DNA of 12,113 nucleotides from an uncultured Bacteroidales bacterium (GCA_937911235.1 CALDPN010000126.1:1-12113); one strand, 5' to 3'; counted from the stretch's first letter, positions 1-7,524 are shown. Numbers and translations: made by a program. Notes: generated by a model from the letters alone, not told the origin.

Positions 1-667
1 TTTCAGGAATCATCTCATCGCTAATTACGTATAGCATTGCGCCTCCGGCAAAGGCAAGCATTACGGGTAGCATAACAAGTGAAATAGCTCCTAAACCATA
101 TCCAATCCATACTCCGATAATTTCAAGCAAGCCGATAGAAAGCGAGATAAAGAATGTACGCCATCGGCTTACGCCTGCTAGTAGTAGAGGCGAAATTACC
201 ACCATACCTTCTGGAATATTTTGCAGTGCAAGACCAAATGTAACGCTCCATGCTGCATCGTCTGTACTACTATTGAACCCTACACCTGCAGCAATGCCTT
301 CAGGTAGTTTGTGTATGGCAATGGCAAGCACAAAAAGTAGGATTTTATTTAAGTGTTTGTTGTTTACATGGTCTTCGGTTTCTAGGCCTGTAAGTTTGTG
401 AAGGTGTGGTGTAATGTGGTCGAGTAGGTTTAAGAATATAGCACCAAGTGTTACACCTATTGCCACTTGCCACCAGTTTGATGTGCCTGCCATTTCTGTC
501 GCTGGCAAAATAAGACCTACTACAGATGCTGCAAGCATAATGCCCGCACAAAATCCCATAATAAGGTCGTTCCATTTATGGCTTAGTCCTTTAAATAAAA
601 GTCCAATAACAGAACCAAAAACAGAGGCTAGGCATAGGCCGATAGCTGATATCCAAACTGATTGCAT
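1..667 (-). CDS. ZIP family (GufA-like) metal transporter, C-terminus cut by window edge
   Basis: Inner-membrane divalent metal (probably zinc) permease of the ZIP family. The reading frame starts at ATG 667-665 (MQSVWISAIG) and stays open to base 1, giving 222 residues. It shows several hydrophobic helices, a His-containing cytoplasmic loop (residues about 83-106, with HKL, DH and KH pairs) and the two paired metal-site motifs: HKLPEG at 119-124 and QNIPEG at 149-154. The Gln in the second motif is what the GufA/ZIP11 subfamily usually has; the Lys in the first replaces the usual Asn, which is a deviation. Only the last helix or so seems missing. It follows rpoD on the same strand, but a terminator lies between them and ends 12 bases before this start, so its expression depends on read-through or a promoter I do not see. 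Family call is secure; metal specificity is not. Confidence 0.92.
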   Translation of the reverse strand, partial: MQSVWISAIGLCLASVFGSVIGLLFKGLSHKWNDLIMGFCAGIMLAASVVGLILPATEMAGTSNWWQVAIGVTLGAIFLNLLDHITPHLHKLTGLETEDHVNNKHLNKILLFVLAIAIHKLPEGIAAGVGFNSSTDDAAWSVTFGLALQNIPEGMVVISPLLLAGVSRWRTFFISLSIGLLEIIGVWIGYGLGAISLVMLPVMLAFAGGAMLYVISDEMIPE

Positions 668-678
668 AGTGTATGTTT

Positions 679-709
679 AAAAAGAGAGGCTGACGCAATG
701 TCAACCTCT
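679..709 (-). terminator. Rho-independent terminator after rpoD
   Basis: On the minus strand, arms AGAGGTTGAC (709-700) and GTCAGCCTCT (694-685) form a 10-bp stem with one G-U wobble and a 5-nt loop, followed by CTTTTT at 684-679. It lies 8 bases after the rpoD stop codon. The ZIP start codon comes 12 bases after the T-run. Confidence 0.85.
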
Positions 710-717
710 TGTTAGTT

Positions 718-1578
718 TTATCCTAAATAACTTTTTAGTAATTTGCTACGTGCGCTACTTTTTAATCTTCTGATAGCTTTTTCTTTAATCTGACGAACAC
801 GTTCGCGAGTTAAACCAAATTTATCTCCGATTTCTTCTAGTGTCATTTCTTGGCAACCAATACCGAAGAAACAAACGATGATTTTCTTTTCTCTTTCGCT
901 TAGAGTGTTTAGGGCTCTATCAATTTCTTTAGAAAGTGATTCGTTCATAAGTTCGCGGTCTGCGATAGGAGATTCTTCGTTTACAAGTACGTCTAGCAAA
1001 CTATTGTCTTCGCCTTCTACGAATGGAGCATCCACTGAAATGTGACGACCAGATACTTTTAAAGTGTCTGCAATTTTGTCAACAGGAATGTCTAGTTCTT
1101 CAGAAAGTTCTTTTGGTGAAGGGCGACGTTCGTGTTCTTGTTCGAAACGAGAAAATGCCTTGTTGATTTTGTTTAACGAACCTACTTGGTTGAGTGGAAG
1201 ACGTACAATACGTGATTGTTCAGCTAATGCTTGAAGAATAGATTGACGAATCCACCATACAGCGTAAGAGATAAACTTAAAACCACGAGTTTCATCAAAT
1301 TTCTCTGCAGCTTTGATAAGACCTAAGTTGCCTTCGTTGATAAGGTCTGGAAGACTTAAACCTTGATTTTGATATTGTTTTGCTACAGAAACAACGAAAC
1401 GTAAGTTGGCACGAACCAATTTGTCTAATGCGCGGCGGTCACCTTTCCTTATCTGTTGAGCCAGTTCTACTTCTTCTTCTACGACAATAAGGCCTTCACG
1501 ACCAATTTCTTGAAGATACTTATCTAAGGAAGCACTTTCACGATTAGTAATGGATTTTACGATTTTAAGCTGTCTCAT
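718..1578 (-). CDS. rpoD: Primary sigma factor RpoD/SigA (Bacteroidota type)
   Basis: The housekeeping sigma subunit of RNA polymerase, 286 residues. It starts directly at region 1.2 (DKYLQEIGREG, about residues 19-29) and lacks region 1.1, which is normal for Bacteroidota primary sigma factors. Region 2 (ANLRFVVSVAKQYQ, NEGNLGLIKAAEKFD, FKFISYAVWWIRQSI) carries the core-binding and -10 melting residues. Region 3 includes RRPSPKELSEELDIP. Region 4 ends with the helix-turn-helix LEEIGDKFGLTRERVRQIKEKAIRR. The C-terminus KSYLG matches the lineage. Two Cys residues around region 4.1 (VCFFGIGCQEM) are a small local difference from the Bacteroides sequences I remember. It has its own promoter (1613-1644) and a terminator (679-709), so it looks monocistronic. 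This factor would read the TAnnTTTG promoters found throughout this window. Confidence 0.98.
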   Translation of the reverse strand: MRQLKIVKSITNRESASLDKYLQEIGREGLIVVEEEVELAQQIRKGDRRALDKLVRANLRFVVSVAKQYQNQGLSLPDLINEGNLGLIKAAEKFDETRGFKFISYAVWWIRQSILQALAEQSRIVRLPLNQVGSLNKINKAFSRFEQEHERRPSPKELSEELDIPVDKIADTLKVSGRHISVDAPFVEGEDNSLLDVLVNEESPIADRELMNESLSKEIDRALNTLSEREKKIIVCFFGIGCQEMTLEEIGDKFGLTRERVRQIKEKAIRRLKSSARSKLLKSYLG

Positions 1579-1612
1579 ATCTAATATAAATAGTTTTCGG
1601 GCAAATAAAGTG

Positions 1613-1644
1613 CAAATATAGTAAAAACTTATGTTATTTTCAAA
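1613..1644 (-). promoter_or_regulatory. rpoD promoter
   Basis: On the minus strand: -33 box TTTTG (1644-1641 plus flank), 20-nt spacer, and a perfect Bacteroidota -7 box TATATTTG (1620-1613), about 35 bases upstream of the rpoD ATG. It is divergent from the rnpB promoter, with the two -33 boxes about 28 bases apart. Confidence 0.8.
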
Positions 1645-1671
1645 ATGAAACTAAAAAAATAAATTGATTTT

Positions 1672-1703
1672 TTTGAATTGATTATTAAAAAGTAGTATCT
1701 TCG
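1672..1703 (+). promoter_or_regulatory. rnpB promoter
   Basis: TTTG at 1672-1675, a 20-nt spacer, then TATCTTCG at 1696-1703, one base off the TAnnTTTG consensus. The predicted start of transcription (about 1709-1711) falls just before the P1 helix of the RNase P RNA. A second TTG at 1678-1680 is too close (15 nt). Confidence 0.75.
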
Positions 1704-1710
1704 CAGTCTT

Positions 1711-2082
1711 AAAAAATATTAGTGCGACGGTTTGTCGCTGGTTTAGTCTTTCGGGGCTAAAAAAGAGGAAAGTCCGGGCAATACAGGACACCGTGTTTCT
1801 TAATGTGGAAGCTATCCGCGAGGGTAGGTATGTGAAGAAGAAAATAACCGCCCGTTGAGGGTAAGGGTGAGAAGGCGGGGTAAGAGCCCACCGCTTGCAT
1901 GGCAACATGTAGGGTCTGTTCACACCACGGATTGCAAGACCAAGTATACTGACGCATGTAGGGCTGTCCGTCCGATGTCAGGGGGTAGGTTGCTAGAGAC
2001 TATTCGTGAGGATAGTAGTAGATAAATGACAAACACCTTTGGTTACAAAGGCACAGAACCCGGCTTATAGGCGCACTAAAAA
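1711..2082 (+). ncRNA. rnpB: RNase P RNA (type A)
   Basis: The catalytic RNA of ribonuclease P, which removes tRNA 5' leaders. The universally conserved CR-I segment GAGGAAAGTCCGGGC is at 1765-1779, and the matching 3' conserved segment ACAGAACCCGGC with TTATAG follows at 2053-2070. The ends pair perfectly as helix P1: TTAGTGCG (1719-1726) with CGCACTAA (2072-2079). The region between has the usual P3/P8/P10-P12 composition (for example GGTAAGGGTGAGAAGGCGGG and AGAGCCCACCGC). The exact ends are estimated from P1 and from the promoter at 1672-1703. It is transcribed away from rpoD and towards the aminotransferase gene, from which a shared terminator separates it. Confidence 0.97.
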
Positions 2083-2120
2083 ATTAGGGCAACACTTCTA
2101 TTGGAGTGCTGCCCTTTATT
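2076..2120. terminator. Bidirectional terminator between rnpB and aspC
   Basis: Inverted repeat of 11-bp arms at 2086-2096 (AGGGCAACACT) and 2105-2115 (AGTGCTGCCCT). On the plus strand it has one A-C mismatch and is followed by TTTATT; on the minus strand the mismatch becomes a G-U wobble and the stem is followed by AATTTTTT. It therefore ends both rnpB and the convergent aminotransferase transcript. Confidence 0.85.
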
Positions 2121-2138
2121 ATTAAGGTGTATTTAGTT

Positions 2139-3335
2139 TTATTTTAAAACTGCTAAAGCTTCTTTGATGCGAGTGAATGCTTTAACTAGGTTTTCGTCAG
2201 ATGTAGCATAAGACATACGGATACATTCAGGGCTGCCGAATGCGCCACCACCTACGCAAGCTACGTGACCTTCTTCTAGTAAGTACATTGCTAGGTCTGC
2301 AGCGTCGTTGATAACTTTGCCGTTAGGAGCAACTTTACCAAAGAATGAGCTACATTTTGGGAATACATAGAATGCACCTTTTGGTTCGTTTACTTGAAGG
2401 CCTGGAATGTCTTTTAGCATATCAAGAACTAGGTTTCTTCTGCGTTCGAATGCTGCACGCATATCAGCGATGCATTGTTGGCTACCAGTGTAAGCTGCTT
2501 CTGCTGCTTTTTGAGCCACTGAGCATGGGCCAGAAGTGTATTGACCTTGAAGTTTGTTGCAAGCTTTAGCAATCCAAAGTGGAGCAGCAATCCAACCAAT
2601 ACGCCAACCTGTCATAGCGTAAGCTTTAGAAATACCGTTGATGATAACCACGCGGTCGCGGATTTCTTCAAATTGAGCGATGCTTTCGTGTTTGCCAATG
2701 TAGTTGATGTGTTCGTAGATTTCGTCTGCGATTACATATACATTTGGATATTTAGCTAGCACTGCTGCTAGTGCTTGAAGTTCTTCTTTAGAATAAACAC
2801 TACCTGTTGGGTTTGAAGGAGAACAAAGGATAAGAGCTTTAGTCTTAGGAGTAATTGCTGCTTCTAGTTGTTCAGGAGTGATTTTGAAATCTTGTTCAAT
2901 GCCAGCTTCAACGATAACGTTAGTACCTTCTGCAAGTTTAACCATTTCTACGTAGCTTACCCAATATGGAGCAGGGATGATAACTTCGTCACCTTTGTCA
3001 ACAAGGCAAAGAATAGCGTTACATACAGATTGTTTAGCACCGCCAGAGCAAACGATTTGAGCAGCTGTATAGTCTAAACCATTTTCATTTTTTAGTTTAG
3101 CTACGATAGCATTGCGAAGTGCTGGGTAACCTGGCACTGGAGAGTAGAAAGAGAAGTTGTTATCTACTGCTTCCTTAGCTGCTTGTTTTATATGATCTGG
3201 TGTGAAAAAGTCTGGCTCACCCACACTTAAATTAATCACATCTATGCCTTGTGCTTTAAGTTCAGCACTTTTTTGAGACATAGCCAAGGTTTCTGACTCT
3301 GATAGAGCGTTTAATCTGTTAGATAGTTGGTTCAT
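2139..3335 (-). CDS. aspC: Class I PLP aminotransferase, aspartate aminotransferase type
   Basis: A 398-residue cytoplasmic fold-type I aminotransferase, expected to interconvert aspartate/2-oxoglutarate and oxaloacetate/glutamate. Visible landmarks: the N-terminal substrate-gating segment (INLSVGEPDFFTP, about 34-46), SGGAKQ (98-102) for phosphate binding, CSPSNPTGSVY with Asn175, Asp204 in IADEIYEH, the PLP lysine Lys237 in NGISKAYAMTGWRIGW, Arg245, and the C-terminal substrate-carboxylate arginine in CIRMSYATS. Length and motifs fit the aspartate aminotransferase Ig subgroup; a broader specificity (for example prephenate or alanine) cannot be excluded, so the symbol is tentative. It lies 59 bases downstream of hisB with a strong promoter in that gap, and no terminator separates the two, so it can be both independent and part of the his transcript. 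Aspartate/glutamate transamination also feeds the glutamate used by HisC. Confidence 0.93.
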   Translation of the reverse strand: MNQLSNRLNALSESETLAMSQKSAELKAQGIDVINLSVGEPDFFTPDHIKQAAKEAVDNNFSFYSPVPGYPALRNAIVAKLKNENGLDYTAAQIVCSGGAKQSVCNAILCLVDKGDEVIIPAPYWVSYVEMVKLAEGTNVIVEAGIEQDFKITPEQLEAAITPKTKALILCSPSNPTGSVYSKEELQALAAVLAKYPNVYVIADEIYEHINYIGKHESIAQFEEIRDRVVIINGISKAYAMTGWRIGWIAAPLWIAKACNKLQGQYTSGPCSVAQKAAEAAYTGSQQCIADMRAAFERRRNLVLDMLKDIPGLQVNEPKGAFYVFPKCSSFFGKVAPNGKVINDAADLAMYLLEEGHVACVGGGAFGSPECIRMSYATSDENLVKAFTRIKEALAVLK

Positions 3336-3360
3336 TTTATTTAAAATACAAAAATTTGTG

Positions 3361-3391
3361 CAAAGATAATATAATTTTTTCGTCTTTTCAA
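3361..3391 (-). promoter_or_regulatory. Promoter of the aminotransferase gene
   Basis: Minus strand: TTG at 3391-3389, a 20-nt spacer, then a perfect TATCTTTG at 3368-3361, 25 bases before the ATG at 3335. The -33 box lies just after the hisB stop codon (3395-3397). Confidence 0.85.
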
Positions 3392-3394
3392 TAG

Positions 3395-4495
3395 TTATAG
3401 CATACCTTTTGTGCTTGGAAGCTCATATTTGTAAATGTCTCTTTTAATAGCCATTTTCAGTGCTCTGGCCAATGCTTTAAATATGCCTTCTATTTTGTGG
3501 TGTTCGTTGTCGCCTTCTGCTTTAATGTTTAGGTTCATTTTTGCCGAATCACTAAGCGATTTAAAGAAGTGAAGGAACATTTCTGTTGGCATTTCGCCTA
3601 TTTTCTCACGTTTAAATTCTGCGTCCCATACGAGCCATGCACGACCACCAAAGTCTAGTACTGCACTGCATAAGCAGTCGTCCATAGGAAGGCTATAACC
3701 ATAACGTTCAATGCCTCTTTTGTTGCCTAAGGCAATGTAAAGTGCTTCGCCAAGTGCAATAGCTGTGTCTTCTATGGTGTGGTGTTCGTCCACGTATGTG
3801 TCGCCTACTACTTTAATGTCTAAGTCGATGCCGCCGTGTTTTGCAATTTGTTCTAGCATATGGTCAAAGAAACCTAAACCTGTGCTAATGTTAGCTTTGC
3901 CGTTGCCGTCTAGGTTTATGGCAATGTTGATGTCAGTTTCTTTTGTTTTGCGAGCAACAGTGGCTTTGCGTTCGCCTGCGAAAAGGAACTCTGCTATTTC
4001 ATCCCACTTTTCAGCTTCAAATGTAGCGTTAGAATTGCCTTTTTCTGCAGTGATTAAAATAGATTTAGAACCTAGGTTTTCAGCTAGTTTCACATCCGTT
4101 AGGCGGTCGCCAATTACGTAACTATTTTCTAAATCATAGCTTCCGTCCATATATGCGGTAAGCATACCTGTGCCAGGCTTGCGAGTGGCAAGACCTTCGT
4201 GTGGATACGATTTGTCTATATGGATAGCAGAAAATGTAATGCCTTCTCCTTCAAGTACTTCAAGCATTTTGTTTTGAACAGAGTCAAACACTTCTTGAGG
4301 ATAGTTTTCTGTGCCAAGACCGTCTTGGTTTGTAACCATCACTAGTTCAAAGTCTAAGTTTTTAGCAATGAAATAAAGGTTGCGAATCACTCCTGGTAGG
4401 AATGTCATTTCTTCTAAGCTATTAACTTGTTCGGTAATAGGTGGTTCTATAATAATAGTGCCGTCGCGGTCTATAAAAAGTGCTTTCTTTTTCAT
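3395..4495 (-). CDS. hisB: Bifunctional histidinol-phosphatase / imidazoleglycerol-phosphate dehydratase
   Basis: Catalyses two steps of histidine biosynthesis, IGP dehydration and L-histidinol-phosphate dephosphorylation. 366 residues, two domains. The N-terminal HAD phosphatase (about 1-175) has the nucleophile motif DRDGT (Asp9, Asp11), VTNQDGLGT (54-62), RKPGTGML (105-112) and GDRLTD (129-134). The C-terminal dehydratase (about 178-366) has STGLGFFDHMLEQIAKHGG, DEHHTIEDTAIALGEAL and GDNEHHKIEGIFKALARAL, the manganese-binding His/Glu clusters, and a normal end (LPSTKGML). The Cys-x-His...Cys-x-Cys zinc loop of the E. coli phosphatase domain is absent: the equivalent stretch reads IHIDKSYPHEGLATRKP. 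As far as I recall, other Bacteroidales HisB proteins share this absence. The start codon overlaps the hisC stop by 4 bases (ATGA), so translation is probably coupled. Confidence 0.97.
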   Translation of the reverse strand: MKKKALFIDRDGTIIIEPPITEQVNSLEEMTFLPGVIRNLYFIAKNLDFELVMVTNQDGLGTENYPQEVFDSVQNKMLEVLEGEGITFSAIHIDKSYPHEGLATRKPGTGMLTAYMDGSYDLENSYVIGDRLTDVKLAENLGSKSILITAEKGNSNATFEAEKWDEIAEFLFAGERKATVARKTKETDINIAINLDGNGKANISTGLGFFDHMLEQIAKHGGIDLDIKVVGDTYVDEHHTIEDTAIALGEALYIALGNKRGIERYGYSLPMDDCLCSAVLDFGGRAWLVWDAEFKREKIGEMPTEMFLHFFKSLSDSAKMNLNIKAEGDNEHHKIEGIFKALARALKMAIKRDIYKYELPSTKGML

Positions 4496-5526
4496 GCTAA
4501 AGATGTTAGTGCTTTTAAAAGTTCTTTATTGTCTTGAGCAGTGCCAATGGTTATGCGTAAGCAGTTTTCGCAAAGTGTTACGCTATTTCTGTTGCGCACA
4601 ATTATGCCTTTGTCTACTAGTTGTTTGTAGCGTAGGTTTGCATCGTCTACTTTTACTAATATAAAGTTGGCATTTGAAGGATAGATATGTTTAACGATAG
4701 ATAGTTGTTCAAGTTCTTCTATCATTAGTGTGCGTTGAGAAAGGATTTCTTTTACCCAGTTGTTTTTCACTTCCACTTGGTCTAGTTTTTCTAGAATAAG
4801 TTTTTGGGTAAGGATGTTGATGTTGTATGGGTATTTAACTTTGTTGAAGAATGAAATAATTTCTTCAGAAGCAAACGCCATACCGCAACGTGCAGCAGCT
4901 AGTCCCCATGCCTTAGAGAAGGTTTGAAGAATAACCATTTTAGGATATTTGCTTAGTTTTGAAATCCAACTGCCTTTATCTGAAAAGTCTATATAAGCCT
5001 CGTCAATCACCACAATGCCGTCAAATCCTTTAAGAATTTTTTCTATTTCTGTGGCATTAAGTAGGTTTGCTGTTGGGTTGTTTGGTGAACAAAGGAAAAT
5101 AACCTTTGAGTTTTCGTCGGTAGCCGCAAGTACCTTATCTGCGTTAAGTGAATAATCGGCTTCAAGGTTTACTTGTCTGTATTCTACATTGTTGATGTCG
5201 GCACACACACCATACATGCCGTATGTAGGGTTAATAGCTACAACGTTATCTATTTTGGGTTCGCAGAATACTCTAAAAATAAGGTCGATAGGTTCGTCGC
5301 TACCTACGCCAAGCATAATTTGGCTAGGTTTCACGTATTTTAGTTCTGCTATTTTTTCTTTCACAGCCCATTGAAGTGGGTCTGGATAGCGGTTGTATAA
5401 TGTGTTAAATGGATTCTCATTCGCATCTAAATATGCTTTAGCCTCTCCCTTAAATTCATCCCTAGCACATGAGTATGGTTTAAGATTCCAAATGTTTTCT
5501 CTTACGAGTTCTTTTAATTGTTTCAT
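4492..5526 (-). CDS. hisC: Histidinol-phosphate aminotransferase
   Basis: PLP enzyme that transaminates imidazole-acetol phosphate with glutamate to give L-histidinol phosphate, the step between the two HisB activities. 344 residues, the usual HisC length. Landmarks: LDANENPF (33-40), GVGSDEPIDL (73-82), CSPNNPTAN with Asn150, Asp175 and Tyr178 in VIDEAYIDF, the PLP lysine Lys205 in QTFSKAWGLAAARCG, and the C-terminal LRITIGT with the substrate-binding arginine. It overlaps the downstream hisB and the upstream lipoprotein gene by 4 bases each (ATGA). hisG and hisD, which often precede hisC in Bacteroidales, are not adjacent: the position before hisC is held by a lipoprotein gene. Confidence 0.97.
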   Translation of the reverse strand: MKQLKELVRENIWNLKPYSCARDEFKGEAKAYLDANENPFNTLYNRYPDPLQWAVKEKIAELKYVKPSQIMLGVGSDEPIDLIFRVFCEPKIDNVVAINPTYGMYGVCADINNVEYRQVNLEADYSLNADKVLAATDENSKVIFLCSPNNPTANLLNATEIEKILKGFDGIVVIDEAYIDFSDKGSWISKLSKYPKMVILQTFSKAWGLAAARCGMAFASEEIISFFNKVKYPYNINILTQKLILEKLDQVEVKNNWVKEILSQRTLMIEELEQLSIVKHIYPSNANFILVKVDDANLRYKQLVDKGIIVRNRNSVTLCENCLRITIGTAQDNKELLKALTSLA

Positions 5527-6023
5527 TCTTTATTTGCTGTTATGTAATAATTAAAATTCAAATAGTATGGGTTGTAATCCTTGTCTTTAGAATATGTGCT
5601 CTTAAGTGTAAGGCACACAGGAATCTTTTGTTTTTCGTCTTCTTTGGTACGTTTTGGAATTAAAAACAGAGTAAAATGCATTGTTTTTATGCCAGAATTA
5701 AAAGTGTATATACCTTCTTTGGTATTGGTGTATAGTGGATTACAATATTGCAAAAAATCATTCTCATTTGCAATAGAATCTTTTGTATATTCTCTGTCAA
5801 GTTCTACTTGGAAGTATTCTAAGTCTTCTGTAAAACCATAAAGTTCCATTTCAATTTTAAGCGTATCACCTACTGGTACAGGATTATCTGCTGTATTTGT
5901 GATAGGAGTGGAGTTTATGGCAAGTCCGTATGTTTGAATATGAGGACTTCTGGTAGGATCTCCTATGCAAGAGGTAAGAATAGTAGTGGCTACGATAAAT
6001 AATATAAGTTTTAAACTTTTCAT
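5523..6023 (-). CDS. Putative lipoprotein of unknown function upstream of hisC
   Basis: I do not recognise a family. 166 residues with a clear lipoprotein signal: MKSLKLILFIVATTILTSC, lipobox LTSC at 16-19, lipidated on Cys19 (followed by IGDPTR). The mature part looks beta-rich and would be periplasmic or attached to the outer membrane. It has an Asp/Glu-rich stretch (FTEDLEYFQVELDREYTKD, about 65-83) and alternating hydrophobic strands near the end (YYLNFNYYI). The gene overlaps hisC by 4 bases (ATGA) and has its own -7 box at 6049-6056, so it looks like the first gene of a lipoprotein-hisC-hisB transcript. A role in histidine synthesis is not implied by the sequence; it may only act as a coupled leader cistron, or be a lineage-specific insertion. 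Confidence 0.85.
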   Translation of the reverse strand: MKSLKLILFIVATTILTSCIGDPTRSPHIQTYGLAINSTPITNTADNPVPVGDTLKIEMELYGFTEDLEYFQVELDREYTKDSIANENDFLQYCNPLYTNTKEGIYTFNSGIKTMHFTLFLIPKRTKEDEKQKIPVCLTLKSTYSKDKDYNPYYLNFNYYITANKE

Positions 6024-6048
6024 TTGTTTTCAATTAGAATTTAATGAG

Positions 6049-6056
6049 CAAAGATA
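6049..6056 (-). promoter_or_regulatory. -7 box for lipoprotein-hisC-hisB
   Basis: A perfect TATCTTTG on the minus strand, 25 bases before the lipoprotein ATG at 6023, the same spacing as in the aminotransferase promoter. No clear TTG is seen 19-20 bases upstream, so the -33 element is weak. Confidence 0.65.
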
Positions 6057-6101
6057 GTAAAAACGGCTGAAATAATGTATAAATAATTGCAAAGTATTTT
6101 G

Positions 6102-6109
6102 TAATTTTG
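6102..6109 (+). promoter_or_regulatory. -7 box for the HAD hydrolase gene
   Basis: TAATTTTG matches the Bacteroidota TAnnTTTG consensus, 24 bases before the ATG at 6134. There is no good TTG 19-20 bases upstream. It is divergent from the lipoprotein-his promoter in a 110-bp intergenic region. Confidence 0.6.
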
Positions 6110-6133
6110 TGCAAATTTTAAAACATAATTGTA

Positions 6134-6844
6134 ATGAAATTTACAAAAGAAAGTGTAGATAAATATTTATGTGAAAAAAACTTTGCTTCTTGGACTCCTA
6201 AAGCGGTGTTTTTTGATATGGATGGGGTGATTTTCGACTCAATGCCTCGTCATGCAAGAGCATGGAGTGAAGCAATGGCACTTGAAGGCCTGCCTTTTTC
6301 TGAATATGAGGTTTACCTGCAAGAGGGTAGAACAGGTTCTGGCACTGTTACCGATGTATATTTAGCTCACGGCAGAAGTGTGCCTACCGAAGAAGATATC
6401 AAACGCATTTATGCCAATAAAAGTCGCATTTTCGACTCTATGGGCGAGCCTATCCCTATGCGTGGTATGGCTGAGGTGCTTGATAAAGTGAAATCTTTAG
6501 GACTTGAAATTTATATTGTAACAGGCTCAGGACAAGCGAGTTTGCTTGATACTCTAAATCATTATTTCCCAAATACTTTCTGCAAGGAGAAAATGGTTAC
6601 TGCCTACGATGTAAAAAAAGGAAAACCAGATCCAGAACCATACTTAATGGCACTTGAAAAAGCTGGTCTTCAGCCAAATGAGGCAATGGTAGTGGAAAAT
6701 GCTCCTCTTGGAGTGCGTTCTGCAAAAGGTGCAGGTATTTTTACTGTTGCCGTTAACACTGGTATCCTTAAAGACGAAGACCTTTGGGCTGCAGGAGCCG
6801 ATGTGGTACTACCCGATATGGCAGCGTTGCTAGGAAAATTATAA
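6134..6844 (+). CDS. HAD-superfamily hydrolase, beta-phosphoglucomutase-like
   Basis: A cytoplasmic phosphatase or phosphomutase of 236 residues. Motif I is FFDMDGVIFDSM (nucleophile Asp28, acid/base Asp30). The helical subclass I cap follows (RHARAWSEAMALEGLPFSEYEVYLQEGRTGSGT). Motif II is in YIVTGSGQASLLD. The motif III lysine is in KKGKPDPEPYLMALEKAGL, and motif IV is MVVENAPLGVRSAKGAGIFTVAVNTG. The 'VEN.P.GV.A...G' ending is typical of the PGMB/phosphoglycolate phosphatase branch, but the substrate cannot be read from the sequence. About 20 residues precede the first beta strand, slightly longer than the minimal fold. It is followed 23 bases later by a lipoprotein gene on the same strand, with one terminator after both. 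Confidence 0.92.
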   Translation: MKFTKESVDKYLCEKNFASWTPKAVFFDMDGVIFDSMPRHARAWSEAMALEGLPFSEYEVYLQEGRTGSGTVTDVYLAHGRSVPTEEDIKRIYANKSRIFDSMGEPIPMRGMAEVLDKVKSLGLEIYIVTGSGQASLLDTLNHYFPNTFCKEKMVTAYDVKKGKPDPEPYLMALEKAGLQPNEAMVVENAPLGVRSAKGAGIFTVAVNTGILKDEDLWAAGADVVLPDMAALLGKL

Positions 6845-6867
6845 ATAACTATATAAACCTATTAATT

Positions 6868-7524
6868 ATGAAAAAACTATTTTATTGTGTATTGACTTGC
6901 TTACCATTCTTTCTGGTAGGTTGTAAAGAGAAAGGACCTGATGCTCCTAAGTATGTAGATTTAGGACTTTCTGTGAAATGGGCTACTTGCAATGTGGGTG
7001 CAAAAACTCCAGAAGATCTAGGTAAATATTATTCTTGGGGTGAAACAGAATCTAAAGAATTTTATGATTGGACTACTTACAAATGGTGCGAAGGAGAAGA
7101 AAATACTCAAACAAAGTATTGTACGAGTATATTCTATGGTGATGTGGATAATAAATTTGTCTTAGAACTTTCTGATGACGCTGCAAACGTGAAACTAGGT
7201 GGCAATTGGCGCATTCCTACAACAGAAGAATTTGAAGAACTAAGTAATAAATGTTTGTGGGTATGGACTTCTGAAAATGGAGTGTTTGGTTATAAAGTGA
7301 TAAGTACTATAAATGCAAATAGCATTTTCTTGCCAGCAACAGGTTATATAAAGGGAGTGAAACATAATGACCTTTACTCAGCTTGTTACTATTGGTCAAA
7401 CCAAGTGCACAAGTTAACTCCTTTTGATGCTTATGCTTTATATGTCTCTAAAGATGGTGACACCTCTTGGAGCAGAACCGACCGCTATTATGGCGTAACC
7501 ATACGTCCTGTGTATATTGAGTAA
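6868..7524 (+). CDS. Lipoprotein with FISUMP-like domain
   Basis: 218 residues when started at ATG 6868; an upstream in-frame ATG at 6784 lies inside the HAD gene and would bury the signal peptide, so I reject it. Signal MKKLFYCVLTCLPFFLVGC with lipobox LVGC, lipidated on Cys19; the following KEK is acidic/lysine-rich, a weak hint of the surface-export signal used by Bacteroidota lipoproteins. The mature part starts YVDLGLSVKWATCNVGAKTP, with GKYYSWGETESK, then GGNWRIPTTEEFEEL and ends GVTIRPVYIE. This pattern is the fibrobacter-paralogous (FISUMP-like) fold, very common and often multicopy in gut Bacteroidales; its function is unknown, with cell-surface carbohydrate or adhesin roles only presumed. 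It lies 23 bases after the HAD gene, with a terminator 20 bases past its stop. Confidence 0.88.
   Translation: MKKLFYCVLTCLPFFLVGCKEKGPDAPKYVDLGLSVKWATCNVGAKTPEDLGKYYSWGETESKEFYDWTTYKWCEGEENTQTKYCTSIFYGDVDNKFVLELSDDAANVKLGGNWRIPTTEEFEELSNKCLWVWTSENGVFGYKVISTINANSIFLPATGYIKGVKHNDLYSACYYWSNQVHKLTPFDAYALYVSKDGDTSWSRTDRYYGVTIRPVYIE

Noticed and set aside
414..680. Plus-strand 88-codon frame at the left end
   Set aside because: It is the opposite strand of the ZIP transporter gene, whose conserved motifs prove the minus frame.
1651..1957. Two minus-strand open frames of 66 and 90 codons
   Set aside because: They lie antisense to the RNase P RNA, have no family resemblance, and their frames follow the structural RNA sequence.
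3335..3395. Histidine leader peptide or riboswitch in the his region
   Set aside because: No short frame rich in His codons and no recognisable riboswitch core is present upstream of the lipoprotein, hisC or aminotransferase genes.
6784..6867. Longer start for the FISUMP-like lipoprotein
   Set aside because: It overlaps the conserved end of the HAD gene in another frame and would place the lipoprotein signal 28 residues inside the protein.
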